A DNA stretch of 57,201 nt from Lactiplantibacillus pingfangensis. GTDB lineage: Bacteria > Bacillota > Bacilli > Lactobacillales > Lactobacillaceae. How positions within the stretch are numbered: position 1 is the stretch's first letter; each line of letters opens with the position of its first letter. The notes under the pieces are model-generated. The model searched no databases and was not told where the DNA came from. It saw nothing but the letters and a program-made list of their open reading frames with translations. Of this stretch, positions 34,258-42,583 are shown in pieces. Where the stretch lies: the NCBI RefSeq assembly GCF_005404945.1, contig NZ_BJDG01000023.1, forward strand, positions 1 through 57,201. The letters are read 5' to 3'. The position numbers and the translations under genes were made by a program.

Positions 34258-34789
34258 CTAAAGGTTGAAGGATCAAAATCCCTAATCATTGCCGCCATGT
34301 CAATGATTAGTTGCCATGACCGTTTCCAGTCGCCGCTGATCACATGCGGCCGTGGGACCGGGTCAAGCCTGAGAAACGTCTTGGCCCTCGCCCGGAACCC
34401 TTGCGCAAATCGCAAGTGTCCCGGACCGTCCGTGGCGTAACGTCGGCAAAAAACATGCCGGCCCAACGCCATTGTCACGGCCGATAGGATCAGCGGCGAC
34501 TTCCGGCTAATTTAGCTGTTTTTAGGTTAGGTTTAGCGGAAGCAGGCAGAAATCGTTGTGCTGTGTCGGTAAGATTGGCCGGCGGGTCTTGGCCGCCTAA
34601 TCTTACAGGGCGATTTAAAGACGTGGGTTATCGGCTTTAAATCGAAGTTGCAGACCGTACTATGGCTGCGACTGTCCCACCACAGCACAGCGATTTCTGC
34701 CTGCTGAAGCGGAATCAACACTAATTTGGAAGTGTCTGTTGCCTGTATGACAGTGTTTACAAGCCCTTTTTTGCTCTTTCAACCTTTAG
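34258..34789. mobile_element. MITE-like structured repeat, copy 2, with target duplication
   Basis: Terminal inverted repeats: CTAAAGGTTGAA (34258-34269) against TTCAACCTTTAG (34778-34789), 12 bp perfect and about 19/21 when extended inward. The 8-mer TTATGAAG flanks both ends exactly (34250-34257 and 34790-34797), a target-site duplication. No ORF. Core fold: 14-bp perfect helix 34328-34341/34488-34501; helix 34347-34354/34476-34483; helix 34360-34367/34380-34387; hairpin 34400-34405/34411-34416; helix 34433-34438/34466-34471 enclosing 34444-34447/34457-34460. A hairpin CTAATCATTG/CAATGATTAG precedes the core. A second element is inserted at 34541-34705. Confidence 0.85.
34541..34705. mobile_element. 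Nested cloverleaf palindromic element inside repeat copy 2
   Basis: Outer arms 34541-34565 and 34681-34705 pair over 25 bp with one T-G. Three inner hairpins: 34569-34576/34599-34606 (GTAAGATT arm), 34611-34620/34635-34644 (CGATTTAAAG, perfect) and 34647-34653/34666-34672 (one T-G). The corresponding place in copy 1 has no insert, and AGCGGAA occurs at both borders (34535-34541, 34708-34714), compatible with insertion. Both mismatches are G-U pairs in plus-strand RNA. Confidence 0.75.
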
Positions 34790-34807
34790 TTATGAAGTTA
34801 AAACAGT

Positions 34808-34849
34808 AAGAGCGTCTACCTGAAGTTGACGATTCAGGTAGACGCTCTT
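34808..34849. terminator. Long perfect-stem terminator
   Basis: Perfect 17-bp stem AAGAGCGTCTACCTGAA / TTCAGGTAGACGCTCTT; lies beyond the stop of the minus-strand lipoprotein gene. Confidence 0.85.
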
Positions 34850-34867
34850 TTGTGACGGTTATGAAGC

Positions 34868-35485
34868 TTATACGCCTTGCGGATGAACTAAGTGGTTATT
34901 CTCAAAGTAATAACTTTCGGCGTGATTCCGACTATGACCAGCATCATAATAGTAAGCATCGTGTTTGACGAGTGACGCAGTCGCCTTGACCCACTTTTCA
35001 GAATCTGGTTGGCCCAGTCGCTTGATCACCGCTTCGGCAGATTCACCGACTTCAGTGTGGTCAAACGCTGGATCATCGCGATGTGCGCGGTTGGCAGCCG
35101 GTGCGATGAAATAAGACTTTTTCCAAAGGACGCCGTCAATGAATGACACACTTAACTGACGTTTCTGACCTTGTTCCTGCCAATCGTAGGTGGCGCGCTG
35201 ATGTTGATCGTGAGATGAGTTGTCACTTTTCTGGGGCTGACCAAAGCGTTTGACTAGCGTTGCTTGCGTGTCGGTGCCAAGTTGGATTGCTTTGGCTTTG
35301 TCCCGAGTAATGTTCAAGCTCACCGTTTTGGTGTGGGCGGTCGATGTGACTGAATTAGTCTTCTTAGTGACCTGATTAGTCTTGCTGACCTGACTTGGTT
35401 TTTCGCGAGAACTGGTTGCGGCTTGGCAGCCGGTCAGTAAGAGACCAGTTGCCATGAGTGTGAGGCTGGTTAATAATTTTGACAT
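34868..35485 (-). CDS. Lipoprotein with two SmpA/OmlA-like repeats (DUF4947-like)
   Basis: 205 aa; AGGAATG region upstream on the minus strand. Lipobox LLTGC with Cys20, then a Ser/Thr/Lys linker to about residue 55. Two tandem modules follow, each with the G-x-T-x-x-x-V-x-x-x-x-G-x-P pattern: LGTDTQATLVKRFGQP and VGESAEAVIKRLGQP, followed by strand-rich sequence. That pattern matches the small alpha-beta SmpA/OmlA/BLIP-like fold. Anchored to the outer membrane face; function unknown. Confidence 0.8.
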   Translation of the reverse strand: MSKLLTSLTLMATGLLLTGCQAATSSREKPSQVSKTNQVTKKTNSVTSTAHTKTVSLNITRDKAKAIQLGTDTQATLVKRFGQPQKSDNSSHDQHQRATYDWQEQGQKRQLSVSFIDGVLWKKSYFIAPAANRAHRDDPAFDHTEVGESAEAVIKRLGQPDSEKWVKATASLVKHDAYYYDAGHSRNHAESYYFENNHLVHPQGV

Positions 35486-35631
35486 AACAGCATTCCTCCA
35501 AAATAATAAAGTTGTTTCAGAGGTTAGTTACGTCAAAAATGTCTAAACCATTTTTGATAATCACTTTTTTTGAAATAAACAGTCAAAATTCTAAACTTTA
35601 TAATTTATACGGATTAAAATCGAAAAAAAGG

Positions 35632-35671
35632 GCAACAAAAAACGCCACTCGCAAAAAAAATGCGGTGACGG
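35632..35671 (-). terminator. Terminator of rpmB
   Basis: Minus strand: stem around CGTCACCGCA/TGCG-A-GTGGCG then TTTTTT. One mismatch on the plus strand becomes a G-U pair on the minus strand. Confidence 0.75.
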
Positions 35672-35680
35672 TTTGCTGCG

Positions 35681-35866
35681 CTAAACGCGCGTTACTTTAC
35701 CTGATTTCAAAGTCCGAGCTGAAACCCAAACCTTCTTTGGTTTACCATCAACTAAAATGCGAACTTTTTGCAAGTTAGCTTTCCAGCTGCGGCGGCTGTG
35801 GTTCAAAGCGTGAGAACGCGAGTTACCAAAGTGCGTCCGCTTGCCTGTAACGAAGTCTTTTGCCAT
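35681..35866 (-). CDS. rpmB: 50S ribosomal protein L28
   Basis: 61 aa from the ATG at 35866 (GGAGG upstream). [20 protein letters not shown] and the basic [14 protein letters not shown] stretch are typical. No CxxC zinc ribbon, so this is the zinc-independent form. Divergent from the Asp23-fakA operon, the order found in Bacillus. Confidence 0.96.
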   Translation of the reverse strand: MAKDFVTGKRTHFGNSRSHALNHSRRSWKANLQKVRILVDGKPKKVWVSARTLKSGKVTRV

Positions 35867-36051
35867 GTTGATCTGCCTCCTTCGGTAATCATTGATAAAA
35901 GGTCGATGCTTTATCATTCACTAGAATAATTTATCATAGATTAATAAAGGTTGCAATACATTTCTATCAAGTAATTTTACTTTACTGCTAAATTCCGTTA
36001 ATTCGGGCTTCCTGAAAGACAGTCGTGTAATTTTTCTTTCATGAACCGTTG

Positions 36052-36060
36052 TGCTATGAT
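36052..36060 (+). promoter_or_regulatory. Extended -10 promoter of the Asp23-fakA operon
   Basis: TGCTATGAT, about 40 nt before the start codon of the Asp23 gene. Confidence 0.5.
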
Positions 36061-36103
36061 AAACTATCGTAAATGAGCGCGTTAAAACAAGGAGGCTATT
36101 TTC

Positions 36104-36466
36104 ATGGCTGTCAAAATCAAAACGCAATTTGGAACAATCGACATCGATAACGATGTGATTGCGACAGTAGTTGGCGGGGCCGCTACGGATAACTACGGGG
36201 TTGTCGGCATGGCTAGTCGGAATCAAATTCGTGATAATTTAAATGAAATTTTACGCCGCGAAAACTATGCGCGTGGCGTGGTGGTACGCCAAGAAGATAA
36301 TGGCGTCTCAATTGAGGTAAATATCATCGTGAGTTATGGGACGAAGATCTCAGAAGTCTCACGGAATGTCCAAGCCAAGGTCAAATATAACTTACAAAAT
36401 ATGCTTGGCGTTGCGGCCAATTCGGTCAACGTCATTGTCCAAGGTGTTCGGGTAATGAACGACTAA
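36104..36466 (+). CDS. Asp23/Gls24 family protein (YloU-like)
   Basis: 120 aa, AAGGAGG before the ATG. Asp23 domain over nearly the whole length (TIDIDNDVIATVVGGAATDN, then VSIEVNIIVSYGTKISEVS). Paired with fakA as yloU-yloV in Bacillus; the role is unsettled but linked to envelope or fatty-acid metabolism by context. Paralogue of 10114-10572. Confidence 0.92.
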   Translation: MAVKIKTQFGTIDIDNDVIATVVGGAATDNYGVVGMASRNQIRDNLNEILRRENYARGVVVRQEDNGVSIEVNIIVSYGTKISEVSRNVQAKVKYNLQNMLGVAANSVNVIVQGVRVMND

Positions 36467-36501
36467 TCGATATTGGTGTGAGCCAAGGAGGAATTTTGAA
36501 A

Positions 36502-38205
36502 TTGAAAATCACCAAGATAACTAATCTTGAGTTTGGCAAAATGGTTCAGGCTGCGTCACAAAAGCTGAATCAGCGCGCTGAATTCATTAATTCTTTGAAT
36601 GTCTTTCCAGTACCCGATGGGGATACTGGAACTAATATGAGTTTGTCCATGGCCAGTGGGGCGAAATATGAACGGGATGAAACAAGTACCCAGGTTGGCG
36701 ACTTAGCGTCAGCTTTAGCCAAAGGGCTATTAATGGGTGCTCGTGGCAATTCTGGCGTTATTTTGTCACAAATTTTTCGGGGCTTTTCGAAAAATGTGGC
36801 GGGTAAGGACGTTTTAACCGCTGATGATTTAGCTGAAGCCTTTGCTGCTGGGGCACAAACTGCCTATAAAGCAGTAATGAAGCCTACCGAAGGGACCATT
36901 CTAACCGTAATTCGCAAAGCTGCGGGTGCCGGTAAAGAAGCCGTAAAAACAACGGATGATATTTGTGAAGTTATGGTCGCAATCGTTGAGGCTGCGGAAG
37001 CCGCTTTAAAGTCAACGCCGGACTTATTACCCGTTTTAAAACAAGTCGGTGTCGTAGACTCTGGTGGACAAGGCTTGACCTTTGTCTTAGAAGCTTTTAG
37101 TGACTCACTCAGTGGTAAAATTGACGAATCACAAGACTATGTCCCTGACGATGCGGAAATGGATTCAATGATTGACGCGGCGCACCATCAAAGTGTGCAA
37201 GGTCAACTAGATCCAAATGACATCAAATATGGCTACTGTACCGAAATCATGGTTCGGATTGGTGATGGCAAGTTAGTGGATCATGACTTTGATTACGACA
37301 CGTTCTACGACTATCTGGCTAAACTAGGCGACTCATTGTTAGTCATTAATGATGATGAAATCGTCAAAGTGCATGTTCATACGGAGCATCCAGGCGATGT
37401 CATGACTTGGGGCCAGCGTTTTGGGGCGTTAATTAAAGTTAAAGTCGATAACATGCGCCTCCAACAAGAAACCATCATGGAACATGATCACGATGCTGAG
37501 GCTGAGGCCAAAACTGCGGAAGCCGTTAGTCAACCAAAACCAGATATGCACGGTTATGCGATTATTTCAGTGGCTTCTGGTGACGGTATTGGTAAATTGT
37601 TCAAGGGCTTAGGCGTAACCGACATCATTGCTGGTGGTCAAACGATGAATCCAAGTACTGCGGATATCGTGAAGGCCGTCAATGCCAGTGGTGCTGATAA
37701 GGCTTTGGTGTTACCAAACAATAAGAATATCTTCTTAGCCGCGGAACAAGCTGCCGATGTTGCGGATATTCCGGTTGAAATCGTGCACAGTAAGACGGTT
37801 TCTCAAGGGATGACCGCGATGTTAGCCTTTAATCCTGAAGCTGAACTCACTGATAATCAAGCCGAAATGGAAGACACGTTGGACACGGTTGTGAGTGGTC
37901 AAGTGACGCACGCGGTGCGGGATACGACCATTGATGGCATGGCGATTCGTAAAGATGACTACATGGGACTCGTTGATGGCAACATCGTTGTGACGAATCC
38001 TGACCGGGAAACTGCCACAATCGACATGGTCAAACACATGTTGGATGAAGATAGTGAATTAGTGACGATTATTTATGGTGCCGACGCAACCAAAGCGGCG
38101 GCCGACAAGTTATCCACCGCCATTCAAGCCCTCGATGATGAACTTGAAATTGAAATTCATGAAGGCGACCAACCGGTTTATCCGTTCTTAGTGTCAGTTG
38201 AATAA
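36502..38205 (+). CDS. fakA: Fatty acid kinase subunit FakA (DAK phosphatase/DhaL family)
   Basis: About 567 aa; AAGGAGGA at 36485-36492 favours TTG 36502, with TTG 36496 as the alternative. DhaL ATP-binding domain 1-200 with FPVPDGDTGTNMSLS and GARGNSGVILSQIFRG; middle domain; C-terminal domain with IVHSKTVSQGMTAML. Phosphorylates fatty acids bound by FakB (not in the window) for phospholipid synthesis. plsX and acpP downstream fit the same pathway. Confidence 0.93.
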   Translation: MKITKITNLEFGKMVQAASQKLNQRAEFINSLNVFPVPDGDTGTNMSLSMASGAKYERDETSTQVGDLASALAKGLLMGARGNSGVILSQIFRGFSKNVAGKDVLTADDLAEAFAAGAQTAYKAVMKPTEGTILTVIRKAAGAGKEAVKTTDDICEVMVAIVEAAEAALKSTPDLLPVLKQVGVVDSGGQGLTFVLEAFSDSLSGKIDESQDYVPDDAEMDSMIDAAHHQSVQGQLDPNDIKYGYCTEIMVRIGDGKLVDHDFDYDTFYDYLAKLGDSLLVINDDEIVKVHVHTEHPGDVMTWGQRFGALIKVKVDNMRLQQETIMEHDHDAEAEAKTAEAVSQPKPDMHGYAIISVASGDGIGKLFKGLGVTDIIAGGQTMNPSTADIVKAVNASGADKALVLPNNKNIFLAAEQAADVADIPVEIVHSKTVSQGMTAMLAFNPEAELTDNQAEMEDTLDTVVSGQVTHAVRDTTIDGMAIRKDDYMGLVDGNIVVTNPDRETATIDMVKHMLDEDSELVTIIYGADATKAAADKLSTAIQALDDELEIEIHEGDQPVYPFLVSVE

Positions 38206-38218
38206 TAATTAAATCTGT

Positions 38219-38257
38219 TTAAACGGGTCCAGACGTCAAAGTCTACGGCCCGTTTTT
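38219..38257 (+). terminator. Terminator after fakA
   Basis: Stem AAACGGGTC/GGCCCGTTT with T run. Confidence 0.85.
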
Positions 38258-38277
38258 AGATTTTTAGGCGAAGAGTT

Positions 38278-38286
38278 TGGTATAAT
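38278..38286 (+). promoter_or_regulatory. Extended -10 promoter of recG
   Basis: TGGTATAAT in TTTGGTATAAT, the same string as before pepP. Confidence 0.65.
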
Positions 38287-38320
38287 TAAAGGAAATTCAA
38301 GTGAAAGGGGATTATTTAGG

Positions 38321-40360
38321 ATGACTAAAGCATTAACAGATCCAGTCGGTGAGTTGGCTGGTGTTGGCCCAGCGCGCCAAAAAGCCTTGGCTGAACTCGG
38401 TATTAATACAGTAGCGGATCTGTTAACCTATTACCCCTTTCGTTATGACGATTTACAAGTGAAGGATATTAATGAAATTGCGGATCAGGAAAAGGTGACT
38501 TTAAAAGGAACTGTTGCGTCCGAACCCGTATTAGCCCGATTTGGTCGCAAGAAGAATCGACTTAATTTCCGGTTGTTGATTGACCATGATGTCTACATGG
38601 TGACTTTTTTTAATCAGCCTTATTTGATGAAACAGATTGAGACGGGACAACCGCTAGCGGTTTATGGCAAGTGGGATGCGAAACGTAGTAGCATTACCGG
38701 CATGAAGATCATCAATCCTAACAACGCTGAGGAGGCCTTTGGGTCGATTTATCCAGCTAGTAAAGCAATTAGACAGGGGACGATTCAAAAACTGGTTAAG
38801 CAGGCTTTTGAGGCGTATCAGGACGTGATCGAAGATGTTGTGCCGGAAACGCTGATTGCCAAGTATCGGTTATTGCCCCGACAACAGATGATTCACGATA
38901 TGCATTTTCCAGCGAGCCAGGAAGCTTCAGCGACGGCACGGCGTTCTGCAACTTACGAAGAGTTCTTAATGTTTCAGATGCAGATGCAAGTGTTAAAGCG
39001 CTCAGATCATGAAACGGATGGGATTGCGATTCATTACGATAACGCGCTCCTGAAGGCGTTTATCAAGACGTTACCGTTTGAATTAACGCGGGCCCAAAAA
39101 CGGGTGGTCAATGAGATTTGTCTCGATTTGAAGTCCCCTAAGCATATGAATCGCTTACTACAGGGGGACGTCGGTTCCGGGAAGACGATTGTGGCAGCGA
39201 TTGTGATGTACGCGGCAATTACGGCGGGGTATCAAGCAGCCTTAATGGCACCGACAGAAATTTTAGCGGAGCAACATGCCAATAATTTAGCGCGCGTCTT
39301 TGCGGATACCCCAGTTAATGTGGCTTTGTTGACTGGTTCGACTAAGCCGGCTGCCAGAAAAACCTTACTGGCGGCCTTGGCTGCCGGTGAAATTAACTTG
39401 TTAATTGGGACCCACGCGTTGATTCAAGACGGAGTCGACTACGCGAATCTGGGGTTAGTGATTACGGATGAGCAACATCGTTTTGGCGTCAATCAACGGG
39501 CAGCTTTTCGGCAAAAAGGCGGACAACCAGACGCGTTGGCGATGACTGCCACCCCAATCCCCAGAACGCTGGCAATTACCGCCTATGGTGAAATGGATGT
39601 GTCTGAAATTGATGAATTGCCGGCTGGACGGCAGCCGATTCAGACGACTTGGGTGCGGAGTAATCAAGCTAACAACGCGTTGACTTTCGTCCGCAAGCAA
39701 CTGGCGGCTGGGTCACAAGTCTACGTGGTGACGCCGCTGATTGAAGAGTCCGAAACGCTGGATGTTAAAAATGCCGAAGCACTGTCGGCTAATTTGCAAG
39801 ATTATTTTGCACCGGATTACACGGTGGGATTATTACATGGGCGGATGAAGCCGGATGAAAAAGAGGCCGTCATGGCGGATTTTAAAGCCGGCAAAACGCA
39901 ACTCTTAGTGTCGACCACCGTGATTGAAGTTGGGGTGGACGTCAAAAATGCGACGGTCATGATGATTTATGACGCTGACCGCTTTGGCTTGGCCCAATTG
40001 CATCAGTTACGTGGGCGTGTCGGCCGTGGCGAGAAGGCCTCGTATTGTATCTTGGTGGCCGATCCTAAAAATCAGCAAGGAATTGAGCGCATGCAGATTA
40101 TGACCGAAACGACCAATGGGTTCATTTTAGCGCAGAAGGACTTGGAATTACGTGGTTCTGGAGAAGTGCTGGGCGTCAAGCAGTCTGGGATGCCATCATT
40201 CAAAGTCGGCGATCCCATCGCGGACTTAACTGTGTTGCAAGTCGCCCAACAAGATGCACATGCGATTGTGGCGACCCCTGATTGGGAGAAACAACCAGAG
40301 AATCAAGCATTAGTACACTATTTAAAAGGAAAATTAGCAGCAGTCGGGACTTTAGATTAG
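38321..40360 (+). CDS. recG: ATP-dependent DNA helicase RecG
   Basis: 679 aa; AAAGGGGA before the ATG. Wedge domain (about 1-190) with LKGTVASEPVLARFGRKK; helicase Walker A GDVGSGKTIVAAI, DEQH box VITDEQHRFGVNQR, MTATPIPRTLA, and C-terminal RGRVGRGEKASYC motif VI. Regresses stalled forks and resolves branched DNA. Starts a run of genes to acpP. Confidence 0.97.
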   Translation: MTKALTDPVGELAGVGPARQKALAELGINTVADLLTYYPFRYDDLQVKDINEIADQEKVTLKGTVASEPVLARFGRKKNRLNFRLLIDHDVYMVTFFNQPYLMKQIETGQPLAVYGKWDAKRSSITGMKIINPNNAEEAFGSIYPASKAIRQGTIQKLVKQAFEAYQDVIEDVVPETLIAKYRLLPRQQMIHDMHFPASQEASATARRSATYEEFLMFQMQMQVLKRSDHETDGIAIHYDNALLKAFIKTLPFELTRAQKRVVNEICLDLKSPKHMNRLLQGDVGSGKTIVAAIVMYAAITAGYQAALMAPTEILAEQHANNLARVFADTPVNVALLTGSTKPAARKTLLAALAAGEINLLIGTHALIQDGVDYANLGLVITDEQHRFGVNQRAAFRQKGGQPDALAMTATPIPRTLAITAYGEMDVSEIDELPAGRQPIQTTWVRSNQANNALTFVRKQLAAGSQVYVVTPLIEESETLDVKNAEALSANLQDYFAPDYTVGLLHGRMKPDEKEAVMADFKAGKTQLLVSTTVIEVGVDVKNATVMMIYDADRFGLAQLHQLRGRVGRGEKASYCILVADPKNQQGIERMQIMTETTNGFILAQKDLELRGSGEVLGVKQSGMPSFKVGDPIADLTVLQVAQQDAHAIVATPDWEKQPENQALVHYLKGKLAAVGTLD

Positions 40361-40388
40361 CTGACTATGAGAGGGAATGGTGATAAAC

Positions 40389-41435
40389 ATGGTAAAAATT
40401 GCGATTGATGCAATGGGCGGTGACTATGCCCCGGAAGCAGTCATTGAAGGGGTTGAACAGGCACGTGACTTATTTGAGGATACGGTCTTTTTACTTTACG
40501 GTAAGCGCGACGTCATTAATCAATATCTTAAAAATCGTGACCGTATTCAAGTGATTAACGCCGATGAAGTGATCACAATGGAAGATGAACCGGTCCGTGC
40601 CGTTCGTCGCAAGAAAAATTCATCAATCGTCATGGCCGCGACCGCTGTCAAAGAAGGCCAAGCGGATGCCTTTTTCTCTGCCGGTAATTCCGGTGCGGTT
40701 TTAGCCGCGGGGTTATTTATTGTTGGTCGGATTAAAGGCATTGACCGTCCGGGCTTAGTTACGGCGCTCCCGGTTGTCCGCAATCCCAAGCAATCTAATT
40801 TTGTCATGATGGATATTGGGGCAAATGCGGATAGTAAACCGGTTAATTTGCAGCAATATGCCATTTTGGGGACTTACTATGCCGAGCGTATGATGCAAAC
40901 GCAATCTCCTCGGGTCGCCCTATTGAACAATGGGACCGAAGATGATAAGGGGAATAAAGTACACAAGGCGGCCTTCGAGTTGTTACAACAAACTGCTGAT
41001 ATTAATTTTGTGGGTAACGTGGAATCACGGGACTTGTTGAATGGTGTCGCGGATGTGGTCGTGACGGATGGCTTTACCGGAAATGCGGTCTTAAAGAGTA
41101 TTGAAGGGACCGCTCGCTCAATGTTGGGCTTGGTCAAAGATGCCGTTTATAATACTGGCGTTAGCGGCAAACTGGGTGGCTTATTGCTTAAAAATGGCTT
41201 CAATCAAATTCGGTCACAAATGGATTATTCACAGTATGGCGGGGCAGTCTTACTTGGCTTGAAGGCACCAGTCGTTAAGGCACATGGCTCAAGTAAAGCG
41301 ACCACGATTGTCAATACGATTCGTCAGATTCGCCAGATGGTTGCCACGGATATTGTTCCGGGTGTTGCGGCTTACTATGCGAATCAGCAAGCAAATCAAC
41401 AGGCAAGTGTAGACAAGTCCGTCGAAAACGATTAA
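40389..41435 (+). CDS. plsX: Phosphate acyltransferase PlsX
   Basis: About 348 aa from ATG 40389; GTG 40380 and ATG 40377 lie in or next to the GAGAGGGA site. Converts acyl-ACP to acyl-phosphate at the membrane surface for phosphatidic acid synthesis. KIAIDAMGGDYAPEAVIEG N-terminus, FFSAGNSGAVLAAG and LLNNGTEDDKGNKVH motifs. Next to acpP, its substrate carrier. No fabD/fabG follows. Confidence 0.95.
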   Translation: MVKIAIDAMGGDYAPEAVIEGVEQARDLFEDTVFLLYGKRDVINQYLKNRDRIQVINADEVITMEDEPVRAVRRKKNSSIVMAATAVKEGQADAFFSAGNSGAVLAAGLFIVGRIKGIDRPGLVTALPVVRNPKQSNFVMMDIGANADSKPVNLQQYAILGTYYAERMMQTQSPRVALLNNGTEDDKGNKVHKAAFELLQQTADINFVGNVESRDLLNGVADVVVTDGFTGNAVLKSIEGTARSMLGLVKDAVYNTGVSGKLGGLLLKNGFNQIRSQMDYSQYGGAVLLGLKAPVVKAHGSSKATTIVNTIRQIRQMVATDIVPGVAAYYANQQANQQASVDKSVEND

Positions 41436-41473
41436 AATACTTTAGTGAATTCAAGTTAGTGAGGGATATTTGC

Positions 41474-41719
41474 ATGACAAAAGAAGAAATCTTCAATAAG
41501 ATCGCGGCCATCATTGCTGACCGTTTTGAAGTTGATCAAAGTACCGTAACCAATGAAATGAATTTGGAACAAGATTTGGATGCTGATTCAATTGATTTCG
41601 TAGAATTTGTCTTAGAACTTGAAGACACGTTTGGTAGCGAAATTTCTGATGAAGATGCTGAAAAGCTAAATACAGTTGGCGAAGTTGTCGACTACGTGGC
41701 AGCAAACCAAACAAAATAG
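41474..41719 (+). CDS. acpP: Acyl carrier protein
   Basis: 81 aa from ATG 41474 (GAGGGA upstream). Phosphopantetheine attachment Ser39 in LDADSIDFVEFVLELE. Acidic four-helix protein. Placed directly after plsX; L. plantarum has another ACP in its fab cluster, so this one may serve phospholipid synthesis mainly (inference). Confidence 0.95.
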   Translation: MTKEEIFNKIAAIIADRFEVDQSTVTNEMNLEQDLDADSIDFVEFVLELEDTFGSEISDEDAEKLNTVGEVVDYVAANQTK

Positions 41720-41762
41720 GGTGTGACCAAGGGCAATTCATGATCCTTGGTGCGCACGGCTT

Positions 41763-41791
41763 AAAAAGCAGGCAAAATGCCTGCTTTTTAA
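41763..41791 (+). terminator. Terminator after acpP
   Basis: Perfect stem AAAAAGCAGGC/GCCTGCTTTTT. Confidence 0.93.
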
Positions 41792-41811
41792 TTACCCTCA
41801 TTAACAAAAAA

Positions 41812-41841
41812 TTGTTATTAATTAGTCAATCATAGTATAAT
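41812..41841 (+). promoter_or_regulatory. Promoter of rnc
   Basis: TTGTTA (41812-41817), 18-bp spacer, TATAAT (41836-41841). Confidence 0.7.
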
Positions 41842-41884
41842 AGTTTCACGTATCGGGTTTTAACGAATAGAAAGGATGCTAACC

Positions 41885-42583
41885 ATGATAACTGAATTAG
41901 CTGCAATGTTGCAGGAACGTTTTGGGATTACCTTCAAGAATCCAGATTTACTGGCCGAAGCGTTTACCCAAGCATCATATGTTAACGAACACCAAGATCA
42001 AAAGTTGAAGTATTACGAACGAGTCGAATTTTTGGGGGATGCCGTCTTAGAATTAGCGGTTTCTGAGTATTTATACAAGCGTTATAAAGACATGCCCCAA
42101 GGCAAGTTGACTCGCCTGCGAGCGGCAATGGTTTGTGAAGATAGTTTTGCCAGCTTCGCGCGTGAGTGTGACTTTCCGAAATATATCCGTTTAGGTAAAG
42201 GCGAACAGAAGGCTAAAGCTTGGGAACGTGATTCGTTACTCTGTGACATCTTCGAATCATTTGTTGGTGCTTTGTACTTAGATCAAGGTCGCGAACCGGT
42301 CTTGGCATTCGTGCATCAAGTTATTTTTCCTAAATTGGACGAAGGTCGCTTTGATGGTGTTTTTGACTACAAAACGACGTTACAAGAATATTTGCAGCAA
42401 GCTGGCGATGTTGAAATCGACTATCAATTAGTTGAACAAGACGGTCCTGCCAATGAACGGTCTTATGAAATCGCTGTTTCTGCGAATGGCCGTCAAATTG
42501 GTGAAGGTCGTGGCCACTCTAAAAAAGAGGCTGAACAAAGCGCGGCCCGCCAAGCTTATACGAAATTACAGGAAAGTAAGTAA
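41885..42583 (+). CDS. rnc: Ribonuclease III
   Basis: 232 aa from ATG 41885 (GAAAGGA 8 nt upstream). Nuclease signature RVEFLGDAVLELAVS (about 46-60) with acidic metal ligands, second acidic site CDIFESFVGALYLD, and C-terminal dsRNA-binding domain (about 158-230, GRGHSKKEAEQSAARQAY). Cleaves structured rRNA precursors and mRNA duplexes. The stop codon coincides with the left end of repeat copy 3; no separate terminator is seen. Confidence 0.96.
   Translation: MITELAAMLQERFGITFKNPDLLAEAFTQASYVNEHQDQKLKYYERVEFLGDAVLELAVSEYLYKRYKDMPQGKLTRLRAAMVCEDSFASFARECDFPKYIRLGKGEQKAKAWERDSLLCDIFESFVGALYLDQGREPVLAFVHQVIFPKLDEGRFDGVFDYKTTLQEYLQQAGDVEIDYQLVEQDGPANERSYEIAVSANGRQIGEGRGHSKKEAEQSAARQAYTKLQESK

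Noticed and set aside
34258-34789. CRISPR array or tandem repeat interpretation of the repeat-rich gap
   Set aside because: No regularly spaced direct repeats; the structure is terminal inverted repeats plus internal hairpins, and no cas genes are present.
35512-35778. 88-codon plus-strand ORF opposite rpmB
   Set aside because: Runs antisense through the terminator and C-terminal half of the certain rpmB gene and has no ribosome site.
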